From NCBI RefSeq assembly GCF_000368585.1, contig NZ_KB849557.1, positions 150,500 through 214,499 on the forward strand: DNA of 64,000 nucleotides, read 5' to 3'. The notes beneath the pieces were generated by a model. It ran no database searches. It had not been told where the DNA came from and saw only the letters and a program-made list of their open reading frames with translations. The position numbers and the translations under genes are program-made. Within the stretch, counting starts at the first letter, position 1. Every line of letters starts with the position of its first letter. This document shows, one piece after another, positions 46,253 to 54,532 of this stretch. This DNA comes from Acinetobacter venetianus RAG-1 = CIP 110063. GTDB taxonomy: Bacteria > Pseudomonadota > Gammaproteobacteria > Pseudomonadales > Moraxellaceae.

Positions 46253-47266
46253 ATGAGCCGTGATACGATCAGCATCCACTTCGTGAATGCGGCTTTAACA
46301 GGTGTTAAGCGCCTAGGCATGGACGTTGAAACATTACTTTCACATGTCGGTATAGAAGCAGAATTACTGCGCCAACCTAAAGCTCGAATCTCCCCTGAGC
46401 AATACACTCGCTTTGTAAAAATGTTATGGATGGTCACTCAAGATGAGCACGTTGGCTTTGATGTCCAACCGCGTCGTCTAGGTACGTTCGCAATCATGTG
46501 TCAGTTGATTATTCATTCCAAGACACTTGGACAAGCACTTGAGCTTTCATCTCAATTCTACAAATTGTTTGGAGACGAATGGTCTGTCAGTTTAGAGCGC
46601 GATAAGCATGAAGCTCGTTTGGTTCCTCATATTCCAAAAGCACTCGATCCAGATCATTTCATTACTGAAAGTATGCTGATGATTTGGCATGGTCTTGCTT
46701 CATGGTTAATTGAGCGTCGATTACCTTTAGAACGCGTTCATTTTGGCTATGAACGCCCAAACCACGCCGATGAATATGATGCACTGTTCTTTGCGCCAGT
46801 AATGCAATTTGATGCACCACGTACAGAAATTACCTTTGCTGCAGATTATCTCGACTTACCAATTCGACAAGATGAAAACACTTTAGAAGAGTTTCTCAAA
46901 GCTGCACCAGCGCAATTGTTAGTGAAATTCAAAAATACCAATTCATTAACATCGCGTATTCGTGATGTATTGAAAAGTCAAATTGGCGAAGAAATGCCAA
47001 CACTTAATGATGTTGCATCCATGCTTTATCTTTCACCACAGACTTTACGTCGTCGCTTAGCAGCAGAAGGTAAAAGCTATCAAGGTGTCAAAGATGCCTT
47101 GCGTCGTGACGCAGCAATTCACTTATTACTTACACCGAATCTTACGCTTGAAGATGTTGCTCAACAGGTTGGATTTAGTGAAACCAGTACTTTCCACCGT
47201 GCATTTAAAAAATGGACAGGTGTAACTCCTGGTTTGTATCGTCAGTTGCACGGACACCATAATTAA
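46253..47266 (+). CDS. AraC family transcriptional regulator (OruR/ArgR-type)
   Basis: A 337-aa regulator. The N-terminal half (about 10-195) matches the arabinose-binding-like domain of the OruR/MmsR group (LGTFAIMCQLIIHSKTLGQAL). The C-terminal AraC HTH pair has LNDVASMLYLSPQTLRRRLA and LEDVAQQVGFSETSTFHRAFK with KWTGVTPGLYR. I use the ATG at 46253, with GAAGGA 6 nt upstream; a GTG ten codons earlier lacks one. Divergence from the CoA-transferase gene suggests that is its target. Confidence 0.88.
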   Translation: MSRDTISIHFVNAALTGVKRLGMDVETLLSHVGIEAELLRQPKARISPEQYTRFVKMLWMVTQDEHVGFDVQPRRLGTFAIMCQLIIHSKTLGQALELSSQFYKLFGDEWSVSLERDKHEARLVPHIPKALDPDHFITESMLMIWHGLASWLIERRLPLERVHFGYERPNHADEYDALFFAPVMQFDAPRTEITFAADYLDLPIRQDENTLEEFLKAAPAQLLVKFKNTNSLTSRIRDVLKSQIGEEMPTLNDVASMLYLSPQTLRRRLAAEGKSYQGVKDALRRDAAIHLLLTPNLTLEDVAQQVGFSETSTFHRAFKKWTGVTPGLYRQLHGHHN

Positions 47267-47343
47267 TGTGTTCTATACAAGTGTTCAACTTTTAAGAGTT
47301 GAACACTGCTTCTTGTAATAAATAGCATTAATAAGTTTAATTT

Positions 47344-47775
47344 TTATGTTGTAAACAACCACTGATCAACACCTGTGGGATACACAGCATAATGATTATT
47401 TTCTATATCTTCTTTTGTAAACCACTGCGCCAAATAAGTTGATCCGTTCGTTTCATGTCCCGTTATTTGATGAGTTAAATACATCGACTCATCAACAAAA
47501 TCAGCGCAATAAATAAAAACAACTTCATGCCCTTGCTGACCATCAAAAGTGAATAAGTTTTCTAACACGCCTAAGAGCTTTGGATAAATAATTTGCTTAT
47601 CAATTTCCTCCATTACTTCACGGCATACAGCCCGTTCAGACAATTCACCATATTCAATCCCGCCCCCAATCGGTCTTAAATAATTTTCATTTTTACTAGG
47701 ATCATATCCTTTTGAAAGTAAGACCTTCTCCTTATAACGGAAAATACAAAGTGCCTTGGTTTTGATCTGATTCAT
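47344..47775 (-). CDS. NUDIX hydrolase
   Basis: A 143-aa Nudix domain. The box GGIEYGELSERAVCREVMEE fits G-x5-E-x7-R-E-U-x-E-E, although the Gly normally following is replaced (IDK), so activity may be altered. Substrate is not predictable (nucleotide derivatives, perhaps (d)NTP or sugar nucleotides). Upstream TATAAT ends only 4 nt before the earlier in-frame ATG (47796), so I prefer the second ATG at 47775; the longer form adds seven residues. Confidence 0.78.
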   Translation of the reverse strand: MNQIKTKALCIFRYKEKVLLSKGYDPSKNENYLRPIGGGIEYGELSERAVCREVMEEIDKQIIYPKLLGVLENLFTFDGQQGHEVVFIYCADFVDESMYLTHQITGHETNGSTYLAQWFTKEDIENNHYAVYPTGVDQWLFTT

Positions 47776-48024
47776 TATTTCGTCTTCGCTAAACATAAAT
47801 TATAAAATAGCAATTATTACAATGCTTTATAATAAAAAATCTTAAATTCGATAAGCTATAGACACAATCATCTCTTTTTATTTAATCTAAAATCTTAATT
47901 TCCCTAAAGACTTTCCGATATCTTATTTGTAGATTCATTCTAAGCAATCTAATATATCTAAAATCAAAACTAGCTCCAAAAAATCCAATTTAGCTTTAAT
48001 TTTAAATATTTATGGGGAAATCGT

Positions 48025-48645
48025 ATGAAATATTCTATGGTGTTGACTGCCTTATTATTAGCAGTATGTACATATTCATCACAAGCAAAAACGATATCTG
48101 CTGAGAAAGCAAAGCAATCAGTCATTCCTCCTGTAATCAACATTTCAGGTCAACAACTTCGCGTCAAAGATACCATTAATAGTGTCACCAAGCGATTTGG
48201 AAAACCTGTATCCACAGCAGATTATGGTGATATGTTCCACTATGTATATGCAACTCAAGATGAAAGATACGCCATACATGTTTATAGTGAAGATGGCAAA
48301 GTGGTTGATCAATATCGTGTCCAAGGTATCGACTGGGACAAACCTCTGGACCGTTATAAAAAAGACAACGTCAACATGGTATTCGATGGTCGTACTGTCG
48401 TATTAGGTGATGATATCCAACATACAGGAAGAACTTTTTCTAATGCGTGTCTTGTATTCGGAGCAGATGTTTATATGTTCGCTGATCGTGGTGACTACAC
48501 CGTAAATGCCACATTTGAGAAAAATAAAAATAGTGGCGGCGATCTCTACACCAATGTACTCGAAATCGGTTCACTCGGTCTTGGTTGGCAAGATGATCCG
48601 AACCAATGGTGCATTCCGTTAAAAGACTATAAAGCTGAAAGCTAA
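48025..48645 (+). CDS. Secreted protein of unknown function
   Basis: A 206-aa protein with a clear signal peptide (MKYSMVLTALLLAVCTYSSQAK). The mature part contains DTINSVTKRFGKPVSTADYG and FHYVYATQDERYAIHVYSEDGKV, reminiscent of small outer-membrane-assembly (SmpA/BamE-like) lipoprotein folds, where a helix-GxP turn precedes strands. There is no lipobox, however. Two Cys (NACLVFG, QWCIPL) could form a disulfide. It is probably conserved in Acinetobacter, but I cannot name a function. GGGGAA lies upstream of ATG. Confidence 0.65.
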   Translation: MKYSMVLTALLLAVCTYSSQAKTISAEKAKQSVIPPVINISGQQLRVKDTINSVTKRFGKPVSTADYGDMFHYVYATQDERYAIHVYSEDGKVVDQYRVQGIDWDKPLDRYKKDNVNMVFDGRTVVLGDDIQHTGRTFSNACLVFGADVYMFADRGDYTVNATFEKNKNSGGDLYTNVLEIGSLGLGWQDDPNQWCIPLKDYKAES

Positions 48646-48655
48646 TACAATTAAA

Positions 48656-48702
48656 TTTAGAGTCTTAGCTGATTAATTAAGATCATCAACTAAGACTCTA
48701 AA
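48656..48702. repeat. 13-bp inverted repeat downstream of the secreted-protein gene
   Basis: TTTAGAGTCTTAG (48656-48668) and CTAAGACTCTAAA (48690-48702) are perfectly complementary, with inner TGAT/ATCA arms. No T-tract follows, so it is only a weak terminator candidate. The 229 bp from here to the fadA-like gene hold no ORF that I can support. Confidence 0.6.
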
Positions 48703-48931
48703 ATCCCCAATTAATATCATTTTATTAGATTGATTTCTAATGAGATAAAACATCTTCACTAAAATCAGAGTAGTTGATTCGAGCTTTTTATTTCTTTCAT
48801 CTTGCAGCTAAAGAACAATCTGAACAATTGGCGAAAAACATCAAACTTGCCAACGTTTATCATCATTGCACTAGCACTTAAATTGAGTACACTCGATAAA
48901 CAACAATTTTAAGGTGATACAAGGAAAACCT

Positions 48932-50137
48932 ATGAGCGAGGCCTACATTATTGATGCCATTCGCACGCCACGCGGAAAAGGAAAAAAAGACGGCTCACTT
49001 CATGAAGTAAAACCAATTACTTTACTGACTTCATTACTGAATGAATTACAACAACGCCATCAACTCGACACATCGAAAGTTGATGACATCGTATTAGGCT
49101 GTGTAACACCTGTTGCAGACCAAGGTGGTGATATTGCAAAAACTGCAGCAATTGCCGCGGGTTGGAATGATGATGTTGCAGGGGTACAAATCAATCGATT
49201 CTGCGCATCTGGCTTAGAAGCGGTGAACTTGGCAGCACAAAAAGTACGTTCAGGTTGGGAAGACGTTGTCGTTGCTGGTGGCGTAGAGTCAATGTCACGT
49301 ATTCCAATGGGTTCAGATGGCGGTCCTTGGGCACTTGACCCTGAAACCAATTTAAAATCTTCATTTGTTCCACAAGGCGTTGGCGCAGATCTTATTGCAA
49401 CGTTGGATGGCTATAGCCGTGCAGATGTCGATGCATTTGCTGTCGGCTCACAACAAAAAGCCGCTGCTGCTCAAGCAAATGGTTATTTCGATAAATCAGT
49501 TGTGCCTGTAAAAGATCACTCAGGTGTCATGATTTTAGAAAAAGATGAATTTATTAAAGGCAATACCACTGTTGAAGGCTTAGCAAAGCTAAATGCGAGC
49601 TTTGAAATGATGGGACAAATGGGCTTTGATGCAGTTGCATTACAGAAGTACCCTGAAGCTCAAAAAATCAATCATGTGCATCATGCGGGTAACTCGTCAG
49701 GTATCGTGGATGGTGCGGCGGTTGTACTACTTGCTTCTGAAAAAGCGGTCAAAGAACAAGGCCTAAAACCACGCGCCAAAGTACTCGCTACAGCATTGGT
49801 CGGTACAGACCCAACCATCATGCTGACAGGCCCTGCTCCTGCTGCACGCAAGGCATTGGCTAAAGCTGGTTTAACAATTGATGATATTGATCTTTTTGAA
49901 GTAAATGAAGCATTTGCTGCTGTAGTCATGCGTTTCATCAATGAACTTAAAGTCCCTGCCGAAAAAGTCAATGTGAATGGTGGCGCGATTGCAATGGGTC
50001 ATCCATTAGGTGCAACTGGTGCCATGATTTTAGGAACTTTACTTGATGAGTTAGAACGTCAAGGTAAAAAACGCGGTCTAGCAACATTATGTGTCGGTGG
50101 TGGTATGGGCATCGCTACCATTATCGAGTTGGTGTAA
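48932..50137 (+). CDS. Acetyl-CoA acyltransferase (thiolase, FadA/FadI-like)
   Basis: A 401-aa degradative thiolase. The active-site Cys is in [11 protein letters not shown], then [24 protein letters not shown] and TLCVGGGMG. It performs the last step of beta-oxidation. The FadB/FadJ-like gene begins 10 nt after its stop, so the two form a fatty-acid degradation operon. The start at 48932 has AAGG upstream. A short-chain specialised thiolase is an alternative to a general FadA. Confidence 0.93.
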   Translation: MSEAYIIDAIRTPRGKGKKDGSLHEVKPITLLTSLLNELQQRHQLDTSKVDDIVLGCVTPVADQGGDIAKTAAIAAGWNDDVAGVQINRFCASGLEAVNLAAQKVRSGWEDVVVAGGVESMSRIPMGSDGGPWALDPETNLKSSFVPQGVGADLIATLDGYSRADVDAFAVGSQQKAAAAQANGYFDKSVVPVKDHSGVMILEKDEFIKGNTTVEGLAKLNASFEMMGQMGFDAVALQKYPEAQKINHVHHAGNSSGIVDGAAVVLLASEKAVKEQGLKPRAKVLATALVGTDPTIMLTGPAPAARKALAKAGLTIDDIDLFEVNEAFAAVVMRFINELKVPAEKVNVNGGAIAMGHPLGATGAMILGTLLDELERQGKKRGLATLCVGGGMGIATIIELV

Positions 50138-50147
50138 GGAGCACAAC

Positions 50148-52283
50148 ATGAGCGCTATTAAATACGAAAAAAACGCTGACAATATTGTAATTCTTACCCT
50201 TGATTCATCTGGTCAATCTGCAAATACCATGAATGCAGAGTTCCGTGATTCACTCGATGGAGTCAGTCAAAAATTAAAGGCTGAAACTGAACTGAAAGGT
50301 ATTATTTTCTGTTCTGCCAAGAAAACCTTTTTTGCAGGCGGTGACTTGGATGAACTGATTCAAGTGCAACCTGAACATGCGACTGAGTTCTTCAAAATGA
50401 TTGAAAAGCTCAAAGGTGACTTACGTACGATTGAAACTTTAGGAGTTCCAGTTGTAGCAGCTTTAAACGGTACTGCGCTTGGCGGTGGCTGGGAAATCGC
50501 TTTAGGTTGTCATTATCGTATTGCCATCAATGATCCGAAAACCAAATTTGGTTTACCTGAAGTAACTTTAGGCTTGCTTCCAGGCGGTGGTGGTATCGTG
50601 CGTATGGTACGTTTGCTTGGTCTACAAAATGCATTTCCCTTCTTGATGGAAGGAAAGCAATTTGGTGTCGATAAAGCAAAATCGCTTGGTTTAGTACATG
50701 ACACGGCTGAAAATGAACAAGAGCTTTTAGATAAAGCGATTGCTTGGGTGAAAGCCAATCCGAAATCACAACAACCATTTGATGTCAAAGGTTACAAAAT
50801 TCCAGGTGGCGACCCTAAAACGCCTGCGGTGGCTCAAGTATTAGCAATTGCACCAGCGATGCTACGTGACAAAACCAAAGGTTGCTATCCTGCTCCTGAA
50901 GCGATCATGGCTGCCGCGGTTGAAGGTGCGCAAGTCGATGTGGATACCGCTTTACGTATCGAGTCACGCTACTTCACTCAACTGACTGTGGGGCAAGTAT
51001 CGAAGAACATGATCGGTACCTTCTGGCATGGTCTAAATGCAATTAAATCAGGTGCGAGTCGCCCTACTGATGTTGCAAAATGGCAAGCGAAGAAAGTCGG
51101 TGTGTTGGGTGCTGGGATGATGGGTGCAGGTATTGCCTACTCAACCGCAATCAAAGGCATTCCTGTTGTTCTGAAAGATGTCTCAGTTGAAAATGCAGAG
51201 AAAGGTAAAGCGTATTCACAAAAGCTCCTTGATAAACGCGTTTCGCAAGGTCGAATGTCTGCTGAAAAGCGTGATCAAGTCTTAGCACTAATTACTGCAA
51301 CCGCAGATGCGGCTGACCTACAGGGCTGTGACTTAATCATTGAAGCAGTATTTGAGAATCAGGAATTAAAAGCCAAAGTGACACAAGAAGCTGAACAGTA
51401 TTTAGCTGAGGGTGGAATCTTTGCATCGAACACCTCTACTCTGCCAATTACGGGTTTAGCGACAGCAAGTAAAGATGCACAGAACTTTATTGGCCTGCAT
51501 TTCTTTAGCCCAGTTGACAAAATGCAATTGGTCGAAATTATCAAAGGTAAAGAGACTTCTGCCGAAACATTGGCTAAAGCCTATGACTTTGTACAGCAAA
51601 TTGCTAAAACGCCAATCGTAGTCAATGACAGCCGTGGCTTCTTCACCAGTCGCGTATTCGGAACATTCATTCAAGAAGGTATGCGCTTACTTGCTGAAGG
51701 TGTGCATCCAGCAAAAATTGAAATGGCTGCACTCAAAGCAGGTATGCCAGTAGGGCCATTGGCAATTCAAGATGAAGTCTCTTTAACATTGACCGAGCAT
51801 GTTGCAGGAGAAACACGAAAAGCACTTCAAGCAGAAGGTAAAGATTTACCAAAAACACCTGTGGATGAAGTGGTTCACACCATGATTCATGAGCTGAATC
51901 GTAAAGGTAAAGCCGCAGGTGCTGGTTTCTATGATTATCCTGAAAATGGTAAAAAACATTTATGGGATGGTCTAAGCCGTTGGAGTAAAGAAAATGACAT
52001 CTCTGAACAAGATATGATTGACCGTTTCTTGTTTGTTCAAGCACTCGATACTTTACGCTGCTATGAAGAAGGTGTTTTAGAGTCAGTGATTGATGCCAAT
52101 GTTGGTTCTATTTTTGGGATCGGTTTTGCACCGTGGACAGGTGGAGCGATTCAGTTCCTCAATCAAAATGGTATTGAGCAATCACTTCAACGCTCAGAAG
52201 AGCTTGCTGCTAAATTTGGTGAACGTTTCAATCCACCAAATTTATTGAAAGAGAAAGCACAGCAAAAAACTGTGATTCAATAA
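50148..52283 (+). CDS. Bifunctional enoyl-CoA hydratase/3-hydroxyacyl-CoA dehydrogenase (FadB/FadJ-like)
   Basis: A 711-aa multifunctional beta-oxidation protein. The crotonase domain spans about 1-190 (oxyanion-hole FAGGDLDEL, GTALGGGWEIALGCH, GLPEVTLGLLPGGGG). The NAD-binding domain follows with VGVLGAGMMGAGIAYSTA, then the C-terminal 3HCDH domains (NDSRGFFTSRVF; GAGFYDYPENGKK). ATG at 50148 has AAGGAG upstream and couples it to the thiolase gene. An earlier in-frame start inside the thiolase is rejected. Confidence 0.94.
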   Translation: MSAIKYEKNADNIVILTLDSSGQSANTMNAEFRDSLDGVSQKLKAETELKGIIFCSAKKTFFAGGDLDELIQVQPEHATEFFKMIEKLKGDLRTIETLGVPVVAALNGTALGGGWEIALGCHYRIAINDPKTKFGLPEVTLGLLPGGGGIVRMVRLLGLQNAFPFLMEGKQFGVDKAKSLGLVHDTAENEQELLDKAIAWVKANPKSQQPFDVKGYKIPGGDPKTPAVAQVLAIAPAMLRDKTKGCYPAPEAIMAAAVEGAQVDVDTALRIESRYFTQLTVGQVSKNMIGTFWHGLNAIKSGASRPTDVAKWQAKKVGVLGAGMMGAGIAYSTAIKGIPVVLKDVSVENAEKGKAYSQKLLDKRVSQGRMSAEKRDQVLALITATADAADLQGCDLIIEAVFENQELKAKVTQEAEQYLAEGGIFASNTSTLPITGLATASKDAQNFIGLHFFSPVDKMQLVEIIKGKETSAETLAKAYDFVQQIAKTPIVVNDSRGFFTSRVFGTFIQEGMRLLAEGVHPAKIEMAALKAGMPVGPLAIQDEVSLTLTEHVAGETRKALQAEGKDLPKTPVDEVVHTMIHELNRKGKAAGAGFYDYPENGKKHLWDGLSRWSKENDISEQDMIDRFLFVQALDTLRCYEEGVLESVIDANVGSIFGIGFAPWTGGAIQFLNQNGIEQSLQRSEELAAKFGERFNPPNLLKEKAQQKTVIQ

Positions 52284-52295
52284 TCTTGATTCACT

Positions 52296-52345
52296 AAAGC
52301 CCGTTAAGGCCCGTATGGAACTCCTTGTCTGTACGGGCTTTTTAT
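52296..52345 (+). terminator. Terminator after the fadA-fadB-like operon
   Basis: TACGGGC (52332-52338) followed by TTTTTA can pair with GCCCGTA (52309-52315), or its ACGGGCTTT extension can pair with AAAGCCCGT at 52296-52304. Two mutually exclusive 5' arms share one 3' arm. Confidence 0.8.
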
Positions 52346-52449
52346 TCTCTCGACAAAATCACAGCAAAACATCTGAGTAATACATCACAATTTATGCTAT
52401 AACTTTACCCAATTAAGCTTTATTTTTTCGCATCTTTTGGAAATTTCTT

Positions 52450-52674
52450 ATGTCTGAAAAACTCTGTCCTGAAACATCTCCTTGGGGCTGGAAAGCACTC
52501 ATCATCACTTGTGTTTTAAGCTTTTTATTTATGGTGATTTTCTATTTGGCGATCAACAATGAGCCAGATTACATGCCGATGAACCAAAAGAAAGCCGTAA
52601 CTCCAGCTGAAATGTCACAATCCTCTATGCCAATGAAAATGGACAACGCTGAAGGACATCAACACAATCACTAA
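52450..52674 (+). CDS. Small membrane protein with GWK...EPDYMP motif, His-rich tail
   Basis: A 74-aa protein with one membrane helix (ALIITCVLSFLFMVIFYLAI). It is preceded by PWGWK and followed by NNEPDYMPMNQKKA. The tail is Met/His-rich and ends GHQHNH, suggesting possible metal binding. It is paralogous to the 76-aa protein at 53843: both share GWK, II, VLS, FYLA, EPDYMP, Q and KA at matching positions. Function is unknown; such small tails sometimes accompany respiratory complexes, but nothing here proves it. Confidence 0.75.
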   Translation: MSEKLCPETSPWGWKALIITCVLSFLFMVIFYLAINNEPDYMPMNQKKAVTPAEMSQSSMPMKMDNAEGHQHNH

Positions 52675-52687
52675 AGTGTTATTGTCG

Positions 52688-52726
52688 AACATGATAAATC
52701 CGTGTTAAACAGGGATTTATCATGTT
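52688..52726 (+). promoter_or_regulatory. 14-bp perfect hairpin in front of the patatin gene
   Basis: AACATGATAAATCC (52688-52701) pairs with GGATTTATCATGTT (52713-52726). TCGA on each side extends the stem after a small bulge, reaching the weak GAG ribosome binding site at 52731. No U-tract follows. It may block translation of the downstream gene or stabilise the upstream mRNA end. Confidence 0.65.
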
Positions 52727-52740
52727 ATTCGAGATTTTCA

Positions 52741-53595
52741 ATGCTTCAACAAAATCGTCAGGCACTGGTCGTTGAAGGCGGTGGAATGCGTGGTGCATTT
52801 ACCAGCGGTGTCTTAGATGCATTTTTGCAGCAACAGTTTAACCCCTTCGATCTATGTGTCGGTGTTTCTTCTGGTTCAACCAATCTCGCCAATTACTTAG
52901 CTGCACAACAAGGTCGCACGCTACAAATCTATTTAGATCACTCACTTCGTTCCGAATTTATCCAATACGGTCGCTTTTTTAAAGGTGGTGATTTATTGGA
53001 TTTAAAATGGATGTGGGATGTCGTTGAAAAAGAGCATCCGCTAAATCAAAGTCATTTATTTGCCAATCATCCTGAATTCTATATGGTGCTTACTCATGCT
53101 ATTTCAGGCGAAGCCACCTATATCAAAGCGTCAAAAGACAATATCTTAGAAGGTTTAAGAGCATCAAGTTCCATTCCTGTATTGACTCGTCAAGCTGTTG
53201 AAGTCTTTGGTGAGCCTTATTTTGATGGTGGTGTAGCAGATGCCCTTCCCATCCACTGGGCTGCTCAACAAAACAATGTTTCAAAGCTTATGGTGTTACG
53301 TACACGACCAAAAAGCTACTTCAAAGCAAGCAGCAAAGGTGATCAATTCTTAGCAAAATATATGTTTAAGCAACAACGAGGATTTGCTCAGAGCCTATTA
53401 GCACGGACTCAACGTTATAATGACTCGGTAGAATTTGTACGTTCGTCATCACAACAGAAAATATTAGAAGTATGTCCTCCTGATCTCAAAAATATGGCGG
53501 GACGTCTCTCAAAGAACAAAGCCAAAATCCGTTATAGCTACGATGTTGGAATAGAAACAGGGTTTAAAGCAATTGAGCAGTGGAAGCTGCTTTAA
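52741..53595 (+). CDS. Patatin-like phospholipase family protein (YjjU-like)
   Basis: A 284-aa patatin-fold hydrolase. The oxyanion hole is GGGMRGAF, the nucleophile elbow is GVSSGS (GxSxG), and the dyad Asp is in YFDGGVADALPI. It has no signal peptide, so it is a cytosolic or membrane-associated acyl hydrolase acting on phospholipids or acyl esters. It is similar in size to YjjU-type proteins. The start is ATG 52741; a GTG at 52702 lies in the loop of a hairpin and has no ribosome binding site. Confidence 0.88.
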   Translation: MLQQNRQALVVEGGGMRGAFTSGVLDAFLQQQFNPFDLCVGVSSGSTNLANYLAAQQGRTLQIYLDHSLRSEFIQYGRFFKGGDLLDLKWMWDVVEKEHPLNQSHLFANHPEFYMVLTHAISGEATYIKASKDNILEGLRASSSIPVLTRQAVEVFGEPYFDGGVADALPIHWAAQQNNVSKLMVLRTRPKSYFKASSKGDQFLAKYMFKQQRGFAQSLLARTQRYNDSVEFVRSSSQQKILEVCPPDLKNMAGRLSKNKAKIRYSYDVGIETGFKAIEQWKLL

Positions 53596-53605
53596 TCAAA
53601 TAATC

Positions 53606-53636
53606 AAGCCGTCAATCTCAGCAATGTTGACGGCTT
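53606..53636 (+). terminator. Terminator-like hairpin after the patatin gene
   Basis: AAGCCGTCAA / TTGACGGCTT 10-bp stem with an 11-nt loop, 11 nt past the stop; the following T-run is interrupted (TTCTCATT). Confidence 0.7.
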
Positions 53637-53842
53637 CTCATTCAAATTACACAAACATTCATAACCAATCACTTCAATATTTTCAAATCAATCGCTTCAA
53701 CTCAATCAAAAATATAAATCATGAAAATGCACTCAAACACAGGATAAAACCATATAATATTTATGGTTTTCTGAGCATTGCTCAGTTCTTTATTTTTGTT
53801 ATTACAATGCAAAATTTAATTTTTTATTTTTGGATATTTTTT

Positions 53843-54073
53843 ATGAGTGATCGCTCAAATTCTCACAAAGATTCTAACGAAACTGTTTTAGGCTGGAAAT
53901 TTGTCATCATCGTTGGTGTACTCAGCACCATTTTTTTAAGCTTTTTCTATTTAGCAATGACGCAAGAACCTGACTATATGCCGGGCGCGCAACGTAAAGC
54001 ACAACAAGAAAAAGAACTGGCTCAACATGCATCTGCTGCATCAGAAGTTGTTGAGCAAAATCAGCAAAAATAA
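53843..54073 (+). CDS. Small membrane protein with GWK...EPDYMP motif (paralogue)
   Basis: A 76-aa protein starting MSDRSNSHKDSNETVLGWK, with one membrane helix (FVIIVGVLSTIFLSFFYLAM). It is followed by TQEPDYMPGAQRKAQQEKEL and an Ala/Glu/Gln-rich tail. It is homologous to the 74-aa protein 1.4 kb upstream but lacks its His/Met-rich end. The preceding 200 bp are AT-rich. I reject the longer in-frame reading from 53573, which overlaps the patatin gene and has no homology. Confidence 0.75.
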   Translation: MSDRSNSHKDSNETVLGWKFVIIVGVLSTIFLSFFYLAMTQEPDYMPGAQRKAQQEKELAQHASAASEVVEQNQQK

Positions 54074-54091
54074 GTTGATCGAATGATTCAC

Positions 54092-54523
54092 TTATAAACT
54101 GTGAAGACCAATCGGCATCACCATTTCAATATGGGGGATGCCACACTCATCATATTCATCGCCTTGTATGCTAAAGCCAAGCTTTTCATAAAATGAAATT
54201 GCATGAACTTGTGACGATAGCTGTAAGCTTGGTCGTTTTTGAGCCTGAGCGTAAGCAATAATCTCCAGCATAATCAATCGACCTATGCCCTGACCACGAT
54301 AAGTTTTGAGCACAGCAACACGTCCTACACTATTGTTTACTAATAGCCGAGCCGTCGCAATCGGTTGTTTTTGTTCATAAACGACAAAGTGCTGAGAAAT
54401 TGCATCTTGATCATCCCACTCATCTTGCTCAGGAATGTTTTGTTCAGAAATAAAAACCAATTCCCGAATGAGTTTTGCATCCTGCTGTAATTGATCCCAC
54501 GAACCCTGTTTAACGCTGAACAT
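54092..54523 (-). CDS. GNAT family N-acetyltransferase
   Basis: A 143-aa GNAT domain: LIRELVFISEQNIPEQDEWD at the start is typical of the ElaA/YjcF-like subgroup. The acetyl-CoA loop is VLKTYRGQGIGRLIM, and AISFYEKLGF lies near the end. Substrate is unknown. It starts 9 nt after the stop of the upstream methyltransferase gene, so the two are co-transcribed. Confidence 0.87.
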   Translation of the reverse strand: MFSVKQGSWDQLQQDAKLIRELVFISEQNIPEQDEWDDQDAISQHFVVYEQKQPIATARLLVNNSVGRVAVLKTYRGQGIGRLIMLEIIAYAQAQKRPSLQLSSQVHAISFYEKLGFSIQGDEYDECGIPHIEMVMPIGLHSL

Positions 54524-54532
54524 ATTTCTCTC

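Noticed and set aside
49060..49971. Antisense frames within the FadA-like thiolase gene
   Set aside because: Typical frames opposite a codon-biased gene; no independent evidence.
53573..53842. Long in-frame extension of the 76-aa membrane protein
   Set aside because: Overlaps the patatin gene end, includes a terminator-like hairpin, and is not shared with the 74-aa paralogue.
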